64,000 bases of DNA, from the NCBI GenBank assembly GCA_027019165.1, contig JALUXC010000012.1:186001-250000 (forward strand), given 5' to 3'. The notes below the pieces were generated by a model. That model made no database searches and was not told the DNA's origin. It saw only the letters and a list, made by a program, of their open reading frames with translations. Below are positions 33,589 to 43,155 of the stretch, piece by piece (positions within the stretch are counted from its first letter, which is position 1; each line of letters starts with the position of its first letter). Made by a program: the position numbers and the translations under genes. Origin of the DNA: Pseudophaeobacter sp. (lineage in GTDB: Bacteria; Pseudomonadota; Alphaproteobacteria; Rhodobacterales; Rhodobacteraceae).

Positions 33589-34470
33589 ATGAACAACGTC
33601 AACGGTATTCTTCTGGTAATCGGCGCGATGGCGGCCTTTACCCTTGAAGACATGTTCATCAAGACGCTCTCTGCGCAGCTTCCCGTCGGACAGATCCTGA
33701 TTTTCCTCGGCATCGGGAGCGGAAGTGTCTTTGCAGCCTTGGCGAGATGGCAGGGGCATCGCATTCTGGCACCACGCGCCTGGAGGCGGCTGCCCGTTCT
33801 GCGCGCGCTGTGCGAAGCGGTGGCAGCGGTGAGTTTTGCCAGCTCCCTGGCTTTGGTCGATATCTCGGTGGTGGCGGCAGTGTTTCAGGCCACGCCTCTG
33901 GTGATCACCATGGGGGCGGCGCTGTTTCTCGGCGAACAGGTCGGCTGGCGTCGCTGGAGTGCGATTCTGGTCGGTTTTGCCGGGGTGCTGATGATCATCC
34001 GTCCTGGCCTTGCGGGGTTTGAGCCGGCGGCCCTGTTGGTGCTGGTGTCCGTCATTGCAGTGGCCGGGCGGGACTTGATGACGCGGATCATGGACAGTGC
34101 GGTGCCGTCGACGGTGGTCAGCTTTCAGGCCTTTGCCGTCGTGATCCCTGCCGGGGCGCTGCTGCTCCTGTTGACGCCCGGGGATCCACGGCTGCTGGTG
34201 GGCAATGAGTGGCTGATGATGCTGGGCGGTGTGATTTTTGGGGTGCTTGGATACTACGGGATTGTTCAGGCCATGCGGGTCGGGGATGCCTCTGCGGTGA
34301 CCCCGTTTAGGTATTCACGTCTGGTCTTTTCGATCCTTGTTGGTGTGATCATGTTCAACGAGCGCCCGGATGCCATGACTCTGGCCGGTGCGGCGCTGAT
34401 TATCGGCTCTGGTCTATATACGTTCATGCGCGAACGCAGGCTGGCGCAAGAGGCGGTGCCTGCCAGTTGA
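33589..34470 (+). CDS. EamA/DMT-family transporter
   Basis: A 293-residue membrane protein with ten helices, EamA fold (TLEDMFIKTLSAQLPVGQILIFLGIGSG early; GRDLMTRIMDSAVPSTVVSFQAF at the second repeat). Substrate unknown. The ATG at 33589 follows AAGGAGAG (33577-33584). The third EamA gene of the window; it is not adjacent to the repeat-peptide cluster. The stop is 159 bases upstream of eno. Confidence 0.87.
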   Translation: MNNVNGILLVIGAMAAFTLEDMFIKTLSAQLPVGQILIFLGIGSGSVFAALARWQGHRILAPRAWRRLPVLRALCEAVAAVSFASSLALVDISVVAAVFQATPLVITMGAALFLGEQVGWRRWSAILVGFAGVLMIIRPGLAGFEPAALLVLVSVIAVAGRDLMTRIMDSAVPSTVVSFQAFAVVIPAGALLLLLTPGDPRLLVGNEWLMMLGGVIFGVLGYYGIVQAMRVGDASAVTPFRYSRLVFSILVGVIMFNERPDAMTLAGAALIIGSGLYTFMRERRLAQEAVPAS

Positions 34471-34517
34471 GCAGGCCTGTTCCCAGCGCTTCAAACTGTT
34501 GGCGCAAACAGTGAATT

Positions 34518-34558
34518 GTTAGCCCTAAAGGGGCGATTTTACGCACGTTAGCGATAAC
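34518..34558 (+). promoter_or_regulatory. Two GTTAGC-type operator half-matches before eno
   Basis: GTTAGCCCTAAA (34518-34529) and GTTAGCGATAAC (34547-34558) each match a GTTAGCGCTAAC palindrome at 10-11 of 12 positions and are 29 bases apart. A palindrome of this type is predicted for the LacI-family central-carbon regulator CceR/PckR in alphaproteobacteria, whose targets include glycolytic genes. Position upstream of enolase supports the match, but the consensus is from memory. Confidence 0.5.
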
Positions 34559-34593
34559 GAACCCAGTTTACTTTCTCCTTTTGGCTGCTATGA

Positions 34594-35904
<1,311 letters not shown>

Positions 35905-35924
35905 TTCCGGTCCCCAGACCAAGG

Positions 35925-35956
35925 AAAAGCCCCGTCAGATCTGGCGGGGCTTTTTT
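35925..35956 (+). terminator. Terminator of eno
   Basis: AAAAGCCCCG pairs with CGGGGCTTTT and a run of six T residues follows, 20 bases after the enolase stop. It also serves the small DUF2798 gene on the opposite strand poorly, since the A-tract is on the other side. Confidence 0.85.
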
Positions 35957-35981
35957 GCTGCGCGTCGTTGATCTTGGCGCA

Positions 35982-36230
35982 TCATTGCACCGTTTGCGAG
36001 GCAGGCCAGGCGCGCACAATGCGGCTGGCCAGGAAAAATGCCAGCGGGCCAACGCCCAAGGACAGGACAAAGGCGATGGGCATGGCGACGATGAATCTCT
36101 GCAGCCAGATGACGACCCATCCGGGCGCAAATCCCGTGGGGATCGCGGTAAAGATGCCAGTCATGAGGAAGGCCATGAACAGGGCGATGAAGAACTGGGC
36201 CAGAAGGACCGTTGCTTTGGTATGAGGCAT
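35982..36230 (-). CDS. DUF2798 small membrane protein
   Basis: An 82-residue protein with two hydrophobic helices (VLLAQFFIALFMAFLMTGIFTAI near residues 8-30 and WLQRFIVAMPIAFVLSLGVGPLAFFLASRIV near 42-72), matching the DUF2798 family of two-helix membrane proteins of unknown function. I choose the ATG at 36230 because GGAG lies eight bases upstream; a GTG at 36239 is too close to the same site. Confidence 0.78.
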   Translation of the reverse strand: MPHTKATVLLAQFFIALFMAFLMTGIFTAIPTGFAPGWVVIWLQRFIVAMPIAFVLSLGVGPLAFFLASRIVRAWPASQTVQ

Positions 36231-36298
36231 GAAACGCACTCCGTTTGAGACACAAATGACAAGGGGTGCGCGCGCGGAAGATATTTACGATCACAGCA

Positions 36299-36417
36299 CC
36301 CCAAAAGGGGTTGCTGCGGGTTCGGGTGACAGGGGCCGTTCCGACTAACTCCTGCAGGGGTATCTAAGAAGAGTTTCCCTGCAAGGGCCGGGATAACCGT
36401 ACCGGCCTTGCGTTTTT
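36299..36417 (+). ncRNA. Candidate small RNA with two hairpins
   Basis: A plus-strand intergenic stretch with no open frame. Hairpin 1 pairs TGCAGGG (about 36354-36360) with CCCTGCA (36378-36384) across a loop. Hairpin 2 pairs GCAAGGGCCGG (36381-36391) with CCGGCCTTGC (about 36402-36411) and is followed by GTTTTT. The hairpins share a few bases, so they could be alternative folds. No plus-strand gene lies between the eno terminator and this terminator, so an independent transcript is likely. The 5' end is only guessed from a CCCCAAAAGGGG palindrome at 36299-36310. Confidence 0.35.
36380..36417 (+). terminator. Orphan intrinsic terminator
   Basis: GCAAGGGCCGG with CCGGCCTTGC, one-base bulge, ten-base loop and a five-T tract. 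It is on the plus strand, while the flanking upstream gene (DUF2798) is on the minus strand and eno already has its own terminator 430 bases upstream. It therefore ends an unannotated transcript. Confidence 0.6.
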
Positions 36418-36610
36418 CAGCTGTCGCTTGGCTAGCATCTTGATGCGCGTGCGGTCAAGGCTGCAGGGGCATAAGCGAGCCAAAGGGCAGAGGAGGTGCA
36501 CAAGTTTCGCTCTGGCCCTGTGGTTCAAATCTGTCCTGGATCGGGGTGATGGGCAAAATATGCGCGGGGGGCTTGCCCTTGCGGCGCAAACGCCCGTACA
36601 GTCTCCGATA

Positions 36611-36624
36611 AATTTGATCAAATT
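36611..36624. promoter_or_regulatory. Perfect 14-bp palindrome AATTTGATCAAATT
   Basis: Centred 19 bases before the GNAT start. It is not an FNR box, which needs four bases between TTGAT and ATCAA. It may be an operator or just AT-rich promoter sequence. Confidence 0.4.
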
Positions 36625-36636
36625 ATGTGGGGGCCT

Positions 36637-37098
36637 ATGCAAATTCGTGACGTGACAGATCGGGACGCCCTGATTGTGGCCGATTTGGTGGCAGAATTGT
36701 TGACGGAACTCAGCGGCGGTTCAGAGGTTGAACCGGGGTCTCTGGAGGAGGTCGCACGGACCCTTCTTAAGAGAGATGACGTGACAGGAAGTCTGGCCAT
36801 TGATCCAGATGGCCCTGATCCGGACATGCCTGTGGGGATCATTCTGCTGAACCAATGCGCCGCGATCTATGCCGGTGGGATCTTTGGAGAAATCACCGAG
36901 TTGTATATCCGGCCCGATTACCGCTCGCGGGGTGTGGCCGCGCGTCTGCTGTCAGCGGCCGAGGCCACGGGGCGCGCGCGCGGCTGGGCACGGCTGGAGG
37001 TTGGCGCGCCGTCGCAGCCTGCCTGGCACCGGACACTGGCCTTTTATCAGCGACAGGGTTTTCTTGAGACAGGGCCACGGTTGCGCAGGCTGCTGTAG
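36637..37098 (+). CDS. GNAT-family N-acetyltransferase
   Basis: A 153-residue acetyl-CoA-dependent acetyltransferase. MQIRDVTDRDALIVADLVAELL starts the fold and the acetyl-CoA loop appears as YIRPDYRSRGVAARLLSAAEATGRARGW, ending with FYQRQGFLETGPRLR. Substrate unknown. The ATG at 36637 follows a G-rich ribosome site; an ATG four codons upstream overlaps it. A perfect AT-rich palindrome precedes it. Another GNAT gene lies convergent at 37117. Confidence 0.82.
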   Translation: MQIRDVTDRDALIVADLVAELLTELSGGSEVEPGSLEEVARTLLKRDDVTGSLAIDPDGPDPDMPVGIILLNQCAAIYAGGIFGEITELYIRPDYRSRGVAARLLSAAEATGRARGWARLEVGAPSQPAWHRTLAFYQRQGFLETGPRLRRLL

Positions 37099-37116
37099 GC
37101 AAGAGGGATCACGCGA

Positions 37117-37566
37117 CTACAGCTCTTTGCTCATCAGCACGTATTTCAGGCGCGGCTTGAAACGGGCGCGGGCATACAGCCGCTGCGCCTGCTCGTTCTC
37201 GCGGTCGACCTCCAGATGTATGGCCTTGATCCCGGCCTCGGCCAGGGTTTTTGGCAGTTCGGTCAGCACCTCGGTGGCAATGCCGCGCCCGCGCACGGCG
37301 GGGCGGATGTAGATCTCGTCCACAAAACTGTCCATACCGCCGAACTCCACCGACCAGGAAAAGGTCACCACGATATAGCCGATGGGCGCGCGGGTGGGGC
37401 CGATGATATAGACCGCGCCATAGGGGATCCCCTCCAGGAGCGGTGCGATGGCGGCCTCGCGTTCGGAATCCGTGCGCTCGATCCCTTCCTCTGCGTGAAA
37501 GGCCGCCACCAGCGGCAGCAGCGTGCCCAGGTGCTCGGGCTTGGCGAGATGCAGGGCAGCGCTCAT
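37117..37566 (-). CDS. GNAT-family N-acetyltransferase
   Basis: A 149-residue acetyltransferase with the acetyl-CoA loop IYIRPAVRGRGIATEVLTELPKTLAEAG and the end pattern ENEQAQRLYARARFKPRLKYVLMSKEL. Its start overlaps the stop of the nucleoside hydrolase gene by four bases (ATGA), so the two are co-translated. That link might point to a nucleoside-derived or polyamine-like substrate, but this is weak. Confidence 0.85.
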   Translation of the reverse strand: MSAALHLAKPEHLGTLLPLVAAFHAEEGIERTDSEREAAIAPLLEGIPYGAVYIIGPTRAPIGYIVVTFSWSVEFGGMDSFVDEIYIRPAVRGRGIATEVLTELPKTLAEAGIKAIHLEVDRENEQAQRLYARARFKPRLKYVLMSKEL

Positions 37567-38504
37567 AGCCGGGAGAGGCGCTCGGTGATGAGCGCAAAAA
37601 AGCCGTCCGCGTCCACCTCGCCCATGAACATGGCGTTCGGCTCACGGTCGGTGACGCCCCACCAGTCGGCCACGGTCATGCCAAGGGTCAGCTCGGACCC
37701 GGTTTCGATCTCGACATTGACATGGCGGCCCGAGAACAGCTCGGGGTTCAGCAGATAGGCGATCACGCAGGGGTCATGCAGCGGGCCGCCTTCAGAGCCA
37801 TATTTGGCCACATCAAAGCGTTCAAAGAAGTCGAGCATATCGGCGGTGAAATGACCTGCGCGGGTATCCAGCGCGCGGATCGCCTCGACACGGGGACGGG
37901 TGGCCAGCGCCTTGTGGGTGACATCAAGGGGCATCACCACCAGCGGCACACCCGACGTGAAGACGACCTTGGCGGCCTCGGGATCGACGTAGATGTTGAA
38001 CTCGGCCGCAGGCGTCACATTGCCAACCTCGAAATAGGCGCCGCCCATCAGGACGATCTCCTGCACGCGGTCGATGATATCGGGGGCCTTTTGAAAAGCA
38101 CTTGCGATATTGGTCAGCGGGCCCAGCGGGCAGAGCGTCACCGTGCCCGGGGCATGGCGGCGCAGGCTGTGGATAATGAAATCCACCGCATGGCCTTCGG
38201 TGAGTTGCAGCTCAGGCTCCCACAGCTCTGGCCCATCAAGACCGGTCTTGCCGTGGACATGCTCGGCCGTCACCAGGGGGCGCGACAGCGGCGCATCGCA
38301 TCCGGCATGGACAGGCACGTCCGAACGGCCCGCAACCTCGCAGATCATACGGGCATTCTTCTGCGTCAGCGAAAGCGGGACGTTGCCGGCGACGCAGGTG
38401 ATGCCCAGAACCTCCAGATCGTCCGGGCTGGCCAGCGCCAGCAACAGGGCAACGGCATCATCCTGGCCTGGGTCGGTATCGATAATGATCTTACGTGCGG
38501 TCAT
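37563..38504 (-). CDS. Nucleoside hydrolase
   Basis: A 313-residue ribonucleoside hydrolase (IunH family) releasing base and ribose. The N-terminal DTDPGQDD at residues 9-16 binds calcium and ribose; PLGPLTNIASAFQ and LMGGAYFEVGNVTPAAEFNIYVDPEAA and the later HDPCVIAYLL match the family. Substrate class (purine or pyrimidine) cannot be read. It precedes a GNAT gene in an overlapping pair and fits nucleoside salvage together with cdd and deoA at the window end. Confidence 0.92.
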   Translation of the reverse strand: MTARKIIIDTDPGQDDAVALLLALASPDDLEVLGITCVAGNVPLSLTQKNARMICEVAGRSDVPVHAGCDAPLSRPLVTAEHVHGKTGLDGPELWEPELQLTEGHAVDFIIHSLRRHAPGTVTLCPLGPLTNIASAFQKAPDIIDRVQEIVLMGGAYFEVGNVTPAAEFNIYVDPEAAKVVFTSGVPLVVMPLDVTHKALATRPRVEAIRALDTRAGHFTADMLDFFERFDVAKYGSEGGPLHDPCVIAYLLNPELFSGRHVNVEIETGSELTLGMTVADWWGVTDREPNAMFMGEVDADGFFALITERLSRL

Positions 38505-38537
38505 GAAAAGAGCTTTCCATATCTATGTCTGCTGTGC

Positions 38538-39362
38538 TCAGGCGGGTTTGGCGCGCTGGGCTTCCTTTTCGGCATCCCACAGCGCGTCCATTTCTTCAAG
38601 GGTGCTGTCCTCAGGCCGTTTGCCCATTGCGGCCAGACGAGCCTCTACGCCTTCGAAGCGACGGATGAACTTGGCATTGGCGCGGCGCAGGGCGGCTTCG
38701 GGCTCAACCCCCAGATGGCGGCCCAGGTTGGCCATCACAAACATCAGATCGCCAAATTCCTCTTCGACGGCGTCCTGTGTCAGGGTCTCGCGGGCCTCGA
38801 CCAGTTCGGCGGCCTCCTCCTGAATCTTGTCGATCACATGGGAGGCATCGGGCCAGTCGAACCCCACCCGCGCTGCGCGCTTCTGCAGCTTGTAGGCGCG
38901 CAACAATGCGGGAAGGCCAACGGCAACCCCATCGAGCGTGCCTTGCTGAGCCTTCTCTGCGCGTTCAGCCGCCTTGATCGCCTCCCAGTCGCGGGTCTGC
39001 TGTTCCGCTGATTTGTCGCGCGATTCGTCCCCAAAGACATGCGGGTGGCGGCTGACCATCTTGTTCGACATGGTTGTGACCACGTCCTGAAAGGTGAAAT
39101 GCCCGGCTTCTGCGGCCATCTGGGCGTGAAAGACCGATTGGAACAGAAGATCGCCCAGCTCGCCTTTCAACTCATCCCAGGCTTCGCGCTCGATCGCGTC
39201 GGCGACCTCATAGGCTTCTTCGATGGTATAGGGGGCAATGGTGCTGAAATCCTGTGCAACATCCCAGGGGCAGCCGGTTTCGGGATCGCGCAGCGCGCGC
39301 ATGATCTGCAAAAGCCGTTCGATTCCGGCGGTTTCGTCGTGGATGAGGTCTGTTTCGGCCAT
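38538..39362 (-). CDS. mazG: Nucleoside triphosphate pyrophosphohydrolase MazG
   Basis: A 274-residue enzyme with two MazG domains that hydrolyse non-canonical or excess NTPs to NMP and pyrophosphate. LLQIMRALRDPETGCPWDVAQDFSTIAPYTIEEAYEVADAIE is the hallmark first domain; the second contains EEAAELVEARETLTQDAVEEEFGDLMFVMANLGRHLG. The end is Lys/Ala-rich. It is divergent from the amidohydrolase at 39425 with a 62-base gap. Confidence 0.94.
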   Translation of the reverse strand: MAETDLIHDETAGIERLLQIMRALRDPETGCPWDVAQDFSTIAPYTIEEAYEVADAIEREAWDELKGELGDLLFQSVFHAQMAAEAGHFTFQDVVTTMSNKMVSRHPHVFGDESRDKSAEQQTRDWEAIKAAERAEKAQQGTLDGVAVGLPALLRAYKLQKRAARVGFDWPDASHVIDKIQEEAAELVEARETLTQDAVEEEFGDLMFVMANLGRHLGVEPEAALRRANAKFIRRFEGVEARLAAMGKRPEDSTLEEMDALWDAEKEAQRAKPA

Positions 39363-39424
39363 TGCAGCTGCCCATTGATCAGTGTCAGATGCATCATCCC
39401 GAGTCTGACCAAGGAGTCCACCCC

Positions 39425-40600
39425 ATGCCGGTCGTCAACCGCATCGCCGATTTCGCCACCGAGATGACCGCGTGGCGCCGCCATCTGCACCAGATCCCCG
39501 AACTGGCGCTGGATCTGCCAAAGACCGCCGCATTCGTGGCCGAGCGGTTGCGCGAGTTTGGCGTGGATGAGCTGCACGAGGGCATCGCACAGACCGGAAT
39601 GGTGGCGATCATCAACGGGCAGGGGCATGACGCGCCGGGTGCAAAGACCATCGGCCTGCGCGCGGACATGGACGCCTTGCCGATCCCCGAAGAAACCGGG
39701 GTGGACTATGTTTCTGGTCACGAAGGCAATATGCATGCCTGTGGTCATGACGGGCACACCACCATGCTCCTCGGTGCGGCCAAATACCTGGCGGAGACGC
39801 GCAAATTCTCGGGCCGTGTCGCGCTGATTTTCCAGCCCGCAGAAGAGGCCATTGGCGGCGCTCGCATCATGGTCGAAGAAGGCATCATGGAGCGGTTCGA
39901 CATCAGCGAGGTCTACGCGCTGCACAATGCGCCCGGCCTGCCGGTGGGGGCCTTTCTGACCACGCCGGGGCCGATCATGGCGGCGGTTGATACGTTTCAC
40001 GTCTATATTCAGGGGCAGGGCGGTCACGGCGCCATGCCGCATGAGACCCGTGATCCGGTGATGGCGGCCTGCGGCATTGCTCAGGCGATCCAGACCATCG
40101 TCAGCCGCAACCATTATGCGCTGCAGGATCTGGTGGTCTCGGTCACCCAGATCCACACCGGCACCGTGGACAACGTGATCCCCGATACCGCCTATATCAA
40201 CGGCACGGTTCGCACATTCGATCCGGAGGTGCAAAAGATGGTGATGCGCCGCATGGAGGAAATCGTCGCCGGGCAGGCGGCCAGCTATGGCGTTGAGGCG
40301 CGGCTTGATTACGAGGTGGGCTACCCGGCCACCATCAACGAGCCAGCCAAGACCGGTTTCGCCGCCGAGGTCGCGCGGGAGATCTCCGGCGAGAGCGCGG
40401 TCGAGGCCGAAGGCGGGCGTGAAATGGGCGCAGAGGACTTCTCCTATATGCTGGAGGCACGCCCCGGCGCTTATCTCTTCCTCGGGCAGGGCGATACTGC
40501 CGGGCTGCACCATCCCAAGTATGATTTCAACGATGAGATCGCGCCCATCGGTGCCTCTTTCTTTGCCCGTCTGGTGGAACGGGCGCAGCCGGTGGGCTGA
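39425..40600 (+). CDS. M20-family amidohydrolase (hippurate or N-acyl-amino acid hydrolase type)
   Basis: A 391-residue metallopeptidase-like hydrolase of family M20D. LRADMDALPIPEETG and MHACGHDGHTTMLLGAAKYL carry the metal ligands, with QPAEEAIGGARIMVEEG and GAEDFSYML further along. Such enzymes cleave N-acyl amino acids. The ATG at 39425 follows AAGGAG eight bases upstream. Same direction as the agmatinase pair, 81 bases ahead of them, so a shared role in nitrogen compound breakdown is possible. Confidence 0.9.
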   Translation: MPVVNRIADFATEMTAWRRHLHQIPELALDLPKTAAFVAERLREFGVDELHEGIAQTGMVAIINGQGHDAPGAKTIGLRADMDALPIPEETGVDYVSGHEGNMHACGHDGHTTMLLGAAKYLAETRKFSGRVALIFQPAEEAIGGARIMVEEGIMERFDISEVYALHNAPGLPVGAFLTTPGPIMAAVDTFHVYIQGQGGHGAMPHETRDPVMAACGIAQAIQTIVSRNHYALQDLVVSVTQIHTGTVDNVIPDTAYINGTVRTFDPEVQKMVMRRMEEIVAGQAASYGVEARLDYEVGYPATINEPAKTGFAAEVAREISGESAVEAEGGREMGAEDFSYMLEARPGAYLFLGQGDTAGLHHPKYDFNDEIAPIGASFFARLVERAQPVG

Positions 40601-40681
40601 TACCTGCGGGAAGAGGTGACAAGCCCGCGCCAGTGGGCTATTCCCGGCTGAAACAAGGTTAACAACAGCAGGGCAGGCCCG

Positions 40682-41653
40682 ATGGCACTCGAAGACGCAA
40701 AGACCCAGGTGGATCAGGCTTTCACCCGAGAAGACCTGAAGGGCCTCAGTTTTGAGAACACCTTTGGCGGTGCGCCCTCCTTTGCGCGTCGTCGCTACAC
40801 CAAGGATCTGAGCGGCGCCGATATTGCCGTCACCGGCGTACCCTTTGATCAGGCGGTGACCAACCGCCCCGGCACTCGCCTTGGCCCGCGCGCGATCCGC
40901 GAGGCGAGCCTCTTGCAAAGCCCCGATGCGCCCTACGGTTGGGGCTTTGACCCCCTCAGCGAGTTGGCCATTGCGGACTATGGCGATCTGGCCTTTGACT
41001 ATGCCAATGTGCCCGCTTTCCCGGAGACGCTGACCGCCCATATCAAGGGCATTCTGGACAGCGACACCGCCTCGGTCGCGCTTGGCGGCGATCACTACAT
41101 CAGCTTTCCGATCCTGCGCGCCTACGCCGAGAAATACGGGCCAATCTCGCTCCTCCATTTCGATGCCCATACCGACACCTGGGCGGACGATGATTTCACC
41201 CGCGTGGATCATGGCACCATGTTCTACAAGGCGGTGAAATCGGGGATCGTGGATCCTGCGACTTCGGTGCAGGTGGGCATCCGCACCACCAACGAGGATA
41301 CGCTGGGCGTCAATATCATCGATGCTCCCACCGTGCATGAGATCGGCCCGGTGGAAACCGCGCGCCGTATCAAAGAGATCCTGGGTGATCGCCCCACCTA
41401 CCTGACCTTTGACATCGACTGCCTTGATCCCGCCTATGCGCCGGGCACGGGCACGCCGGTCTGGGGCGGGCTGACCTCGGCGCAGGCGGCGCGGATCCTG
41501 CGCGACATAGCCGGGATCAACATCAAGGGCGGCGATGTGGTGGAGGTCTCTCCTCCGTTTGACACCACCGGCGCCACGGCGATTGCGGGCGCCCATGTTG
41601 CGATGGAAATCATCTGCCTTCTGGGCTGGAACATGACAAAAAGAAGTGGCTGA
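40682..41653 (+). CDS. speB: Agmatinase-like ureohydrolase, first copy
   Basis: A 323-residue manganese ureohydrolase. The metal ligands are in GGDHYISFPI, HFDAHTDTW and FDIDCLDPAYAPGTGTPVWGG. Agmatinase splits agmatine to putrescine and urea, but guanidinobutyrate or guanidine hydrolases share these motifs. It is followed after seven bases by a second, distinct ureohydrolase gene. No ureE/urea genes or arginine decarboxylase are visible in the window. Symbol by family only. Confidence 0.85.
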   Translation: MALEDAKTQVDQAFTREDLKGLSFENTFGGAPSFARRRYTKDLSGADIAVTGVPFDQAVTNRPGTRLGPRAIREASLLQSPDAPYGWGFDPLSELAIADYGDLAFDYANVPAFPETLTAHIKGILDSDTASVALGGDHYISFPILRAYAEKYGPISLLHFDAHTDTWADDDFTRVDHGTMFYKAVKSGIVDPATSVQVGIRTTNEDTLGVNIIDAPTVHEIGPVETARRIKEILGDRPTYLTFDIDCLDPAYAPGTGTPVWGGLTSAQAARILRDIAGINIKGGDVVEVSPPFDTTGATAIAGAHVAMEIICLLGWNMTKRSG

Positions 41654-41660
41654 GCAGAGA

Positions 41661-42608
41661 ATGGCTGAATTCAATCAACCGATCAGTGGCAACGATCTGG
41701 CGCGGTTTTCCGGGCCCAACACCTATATGCGTCTGCCGCAGGCGACCTCGCTGGCGGGCCTCGATGTGGCGGTTCTGGGTATTCCGATGGATATCGGCAC
41801 CTCCTGGCGGTCTGGCACCCGGTTTGGCCCCAAGCAGATCCGCGCCGAAAGCGCCATGCTGCGTCCATACAATATGGCCACAGGCGCGGCGCCCTTTGAC
41901 AGTTTGAACATTGCCGATATCGGCGATCTGGCGATCAATACCTTTTCGCTGAAGGATTCGCTGCGCATCATCCAGGACAGCTATGCGGCGATCCTGGGCG
42001 GCTCGGCCATTCCGGTGGCCATGGGCGGCGATCATTCCATCACCCTGCCGATCCTGCGGGCGATTGCCGCGAAATATGGCCCCGTGGCGCTGGTCCATGT
42101 GGATGCCCATGCGGATGTGAATGACGAGATGTTTGGGGAGAAGGAAACCCATGGCACTGTCTTCCGCCGTGCCTATGAAGAAGGGTTGATCGTTGCCGAC
42201 AAGACCTATCAGATCGGCATTCGCGGCACCGGATATTCGGCGCAGGACTTTGCCGAGGCGCAGTCCTGGGGGTTTCAGCATTTCCCGGCGCAGGAGCTTT
42301 GGGGACGGCAGCTCCATAACATGGGTGCGGAAATTCGTCGCGATATCGGCAATAGGCCGGTCTATGTGACCTATGATATCGATAGTCTTGACCCGGCCTA
42401 TGCGCCGGGCACCGGCACGCCCGAGATCGGCGGGCTGACGACACCGCAGGCGCTGGAGCTGATCCGCGCTCTCAAAGGGCTCAATATCGTGGGCTGCGAT
42501 CTGGTCGAGGTGTCACCGCCCTATGATCCTTCGGGAAATACTGCGCTTACGGCAGCGAACCTGCTTTATGAGTTGATCTGTGTGCTGCCGGGTGTGGCAA
42601 CGAAATAG
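41661..42608 (+). CDS. speB: Agmatinase-like ureohydrolase, second copy
   Basis: A 315-residue paralogue of its neighbour, with GGDHSITLPILR, HVDAHADVND and YDIDSLDPAYAPGTGTPEIGG. The start at 41661 (MAEFNQPISGNDLARF) is preferred over an earlier ATG five codons upstream that lacks a separate ribosome site. The two proteins differ enough for different substrates or for a hetero-oligomer. Tandem agmatinase-like genes are known in Roseobacter genomes in my recollection, but the reason is not established. Confidence 0.85.
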   Translation: MAEFNQPISGNDLARFSGPNTYMRLPQATSLAGLDVAVLGIPMDIGTSWRSGTRFGPKQIRAESAMLRPYNMATGAAPFDSLNIADIGDLAINTFSLKDSLRIIQDSYAAILGGSAIPVAMGGDHSITLPILRAIAAKYGPVALVHVDAHADVNDEMFGEKETHGTVFRRAYEEGLIVADKTYQIGIRGTGYSAQDFAEAQSWGFQHFPAQELWGRQLHNMGAEIRRDIGNRPVYVTYDIDSLDPAYAPGTGTPEIGGLTTPQALELIRALKGLNIVGCDLVEVSPPYDPSGNTALTAANLLYELICVLPGVATK

Positions 42609-42677
42609 GCAGGCGATGCGGGGCGCAGGGCGCCGCGGATGGCGCTCGCTGCAGGGACGGGCGGAGCAAAAGGCGGA

Positions 42678-43115
42678 ATGGGACGGGTGATGATGCTGGG
42701 ATGGGTAATACTGGCCGCGGTGGTTGTTGTACTGGGCTTTATCCGGCTTGCCCCGTCTGACCCGCTGGATTGGAACACTCAGCCAGAGCTGTCGGAGGAC
42801 AAGGAGTTTCGCGGCGGTGTGTTTCGCGTTGTGCGAACAGGGCCGGGGGGGCTTGAGGCCTTTGACCGGATTGCGAGCCATGCGCCGCGCACCAAGCTGC
42901 TGGCCGGCTCTGTTGAGGACCAGATGACCACCTATGTGACCCGCACCAAGCTGTTTGGGTTTCCCGATTACACCACCGCACGGCAGGATGGGGATTTCCT
43001 GAAGGTCTATGCCCGTCTGCGGTTCGGACGATCGGATCTGGGGGTCAACAAGGCCCGCATTGATGCCTGGCTTGCGCAGATGGACGTCACCTCTGAGAGG
43101 GTGTCCACGAACTGA
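42678..43115 (+). CDS. DUF1499 membrane-anchored protein
   Basis: A 145-residue protein of the DUF1499 family. An N-terminal helix (MLGWVILAAVVVVLGFIRL, residues 5-23) anchors it in the membrane; the remainder contains the family pattern GVFRVVRTGPGGLEAFDRIASHAPRTKLLAGSVEDQMTTYVTRTKLFGFPDY. Function unknown. The ATG at 42678 has AAGGCGG upstream; an in-frame ATG at 42639 lies in a G-rich stretch that resembles the degenerate end of the palindromic element. Confidence 0.85.
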   Translation: MGRVMMLGWVILAAVVVVLGFIRLAPSDPLDWNTQPELSEDKEFRGGVFRVVRTGPGGLEAFDRIASHAPRTKLLAGSVEDQMTTYVTRTKLFGFPDYTTARQDGDFLKVYARLRFGRSDLGVNKARIDAWLAQMDVTSERVSTN

Positions 43116-43155
43116 TCCGCGGCCACCTTTCGAGACGCGCAGGGGAAGGGATGTG

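Noticed and set aside
36611-36624. FNR/Anr box
   Set aside because: The consensus needs TTGAT-N4-ATCAA; here TTGATCAA has no spacer.
39167-41674. 835-codon open frame on the minus strand across the amidohydrolase and first agmatinase
   Set aside because: It crosses two well-supported genes and shows no domain; codon bias of the plus-strand genes explains it.
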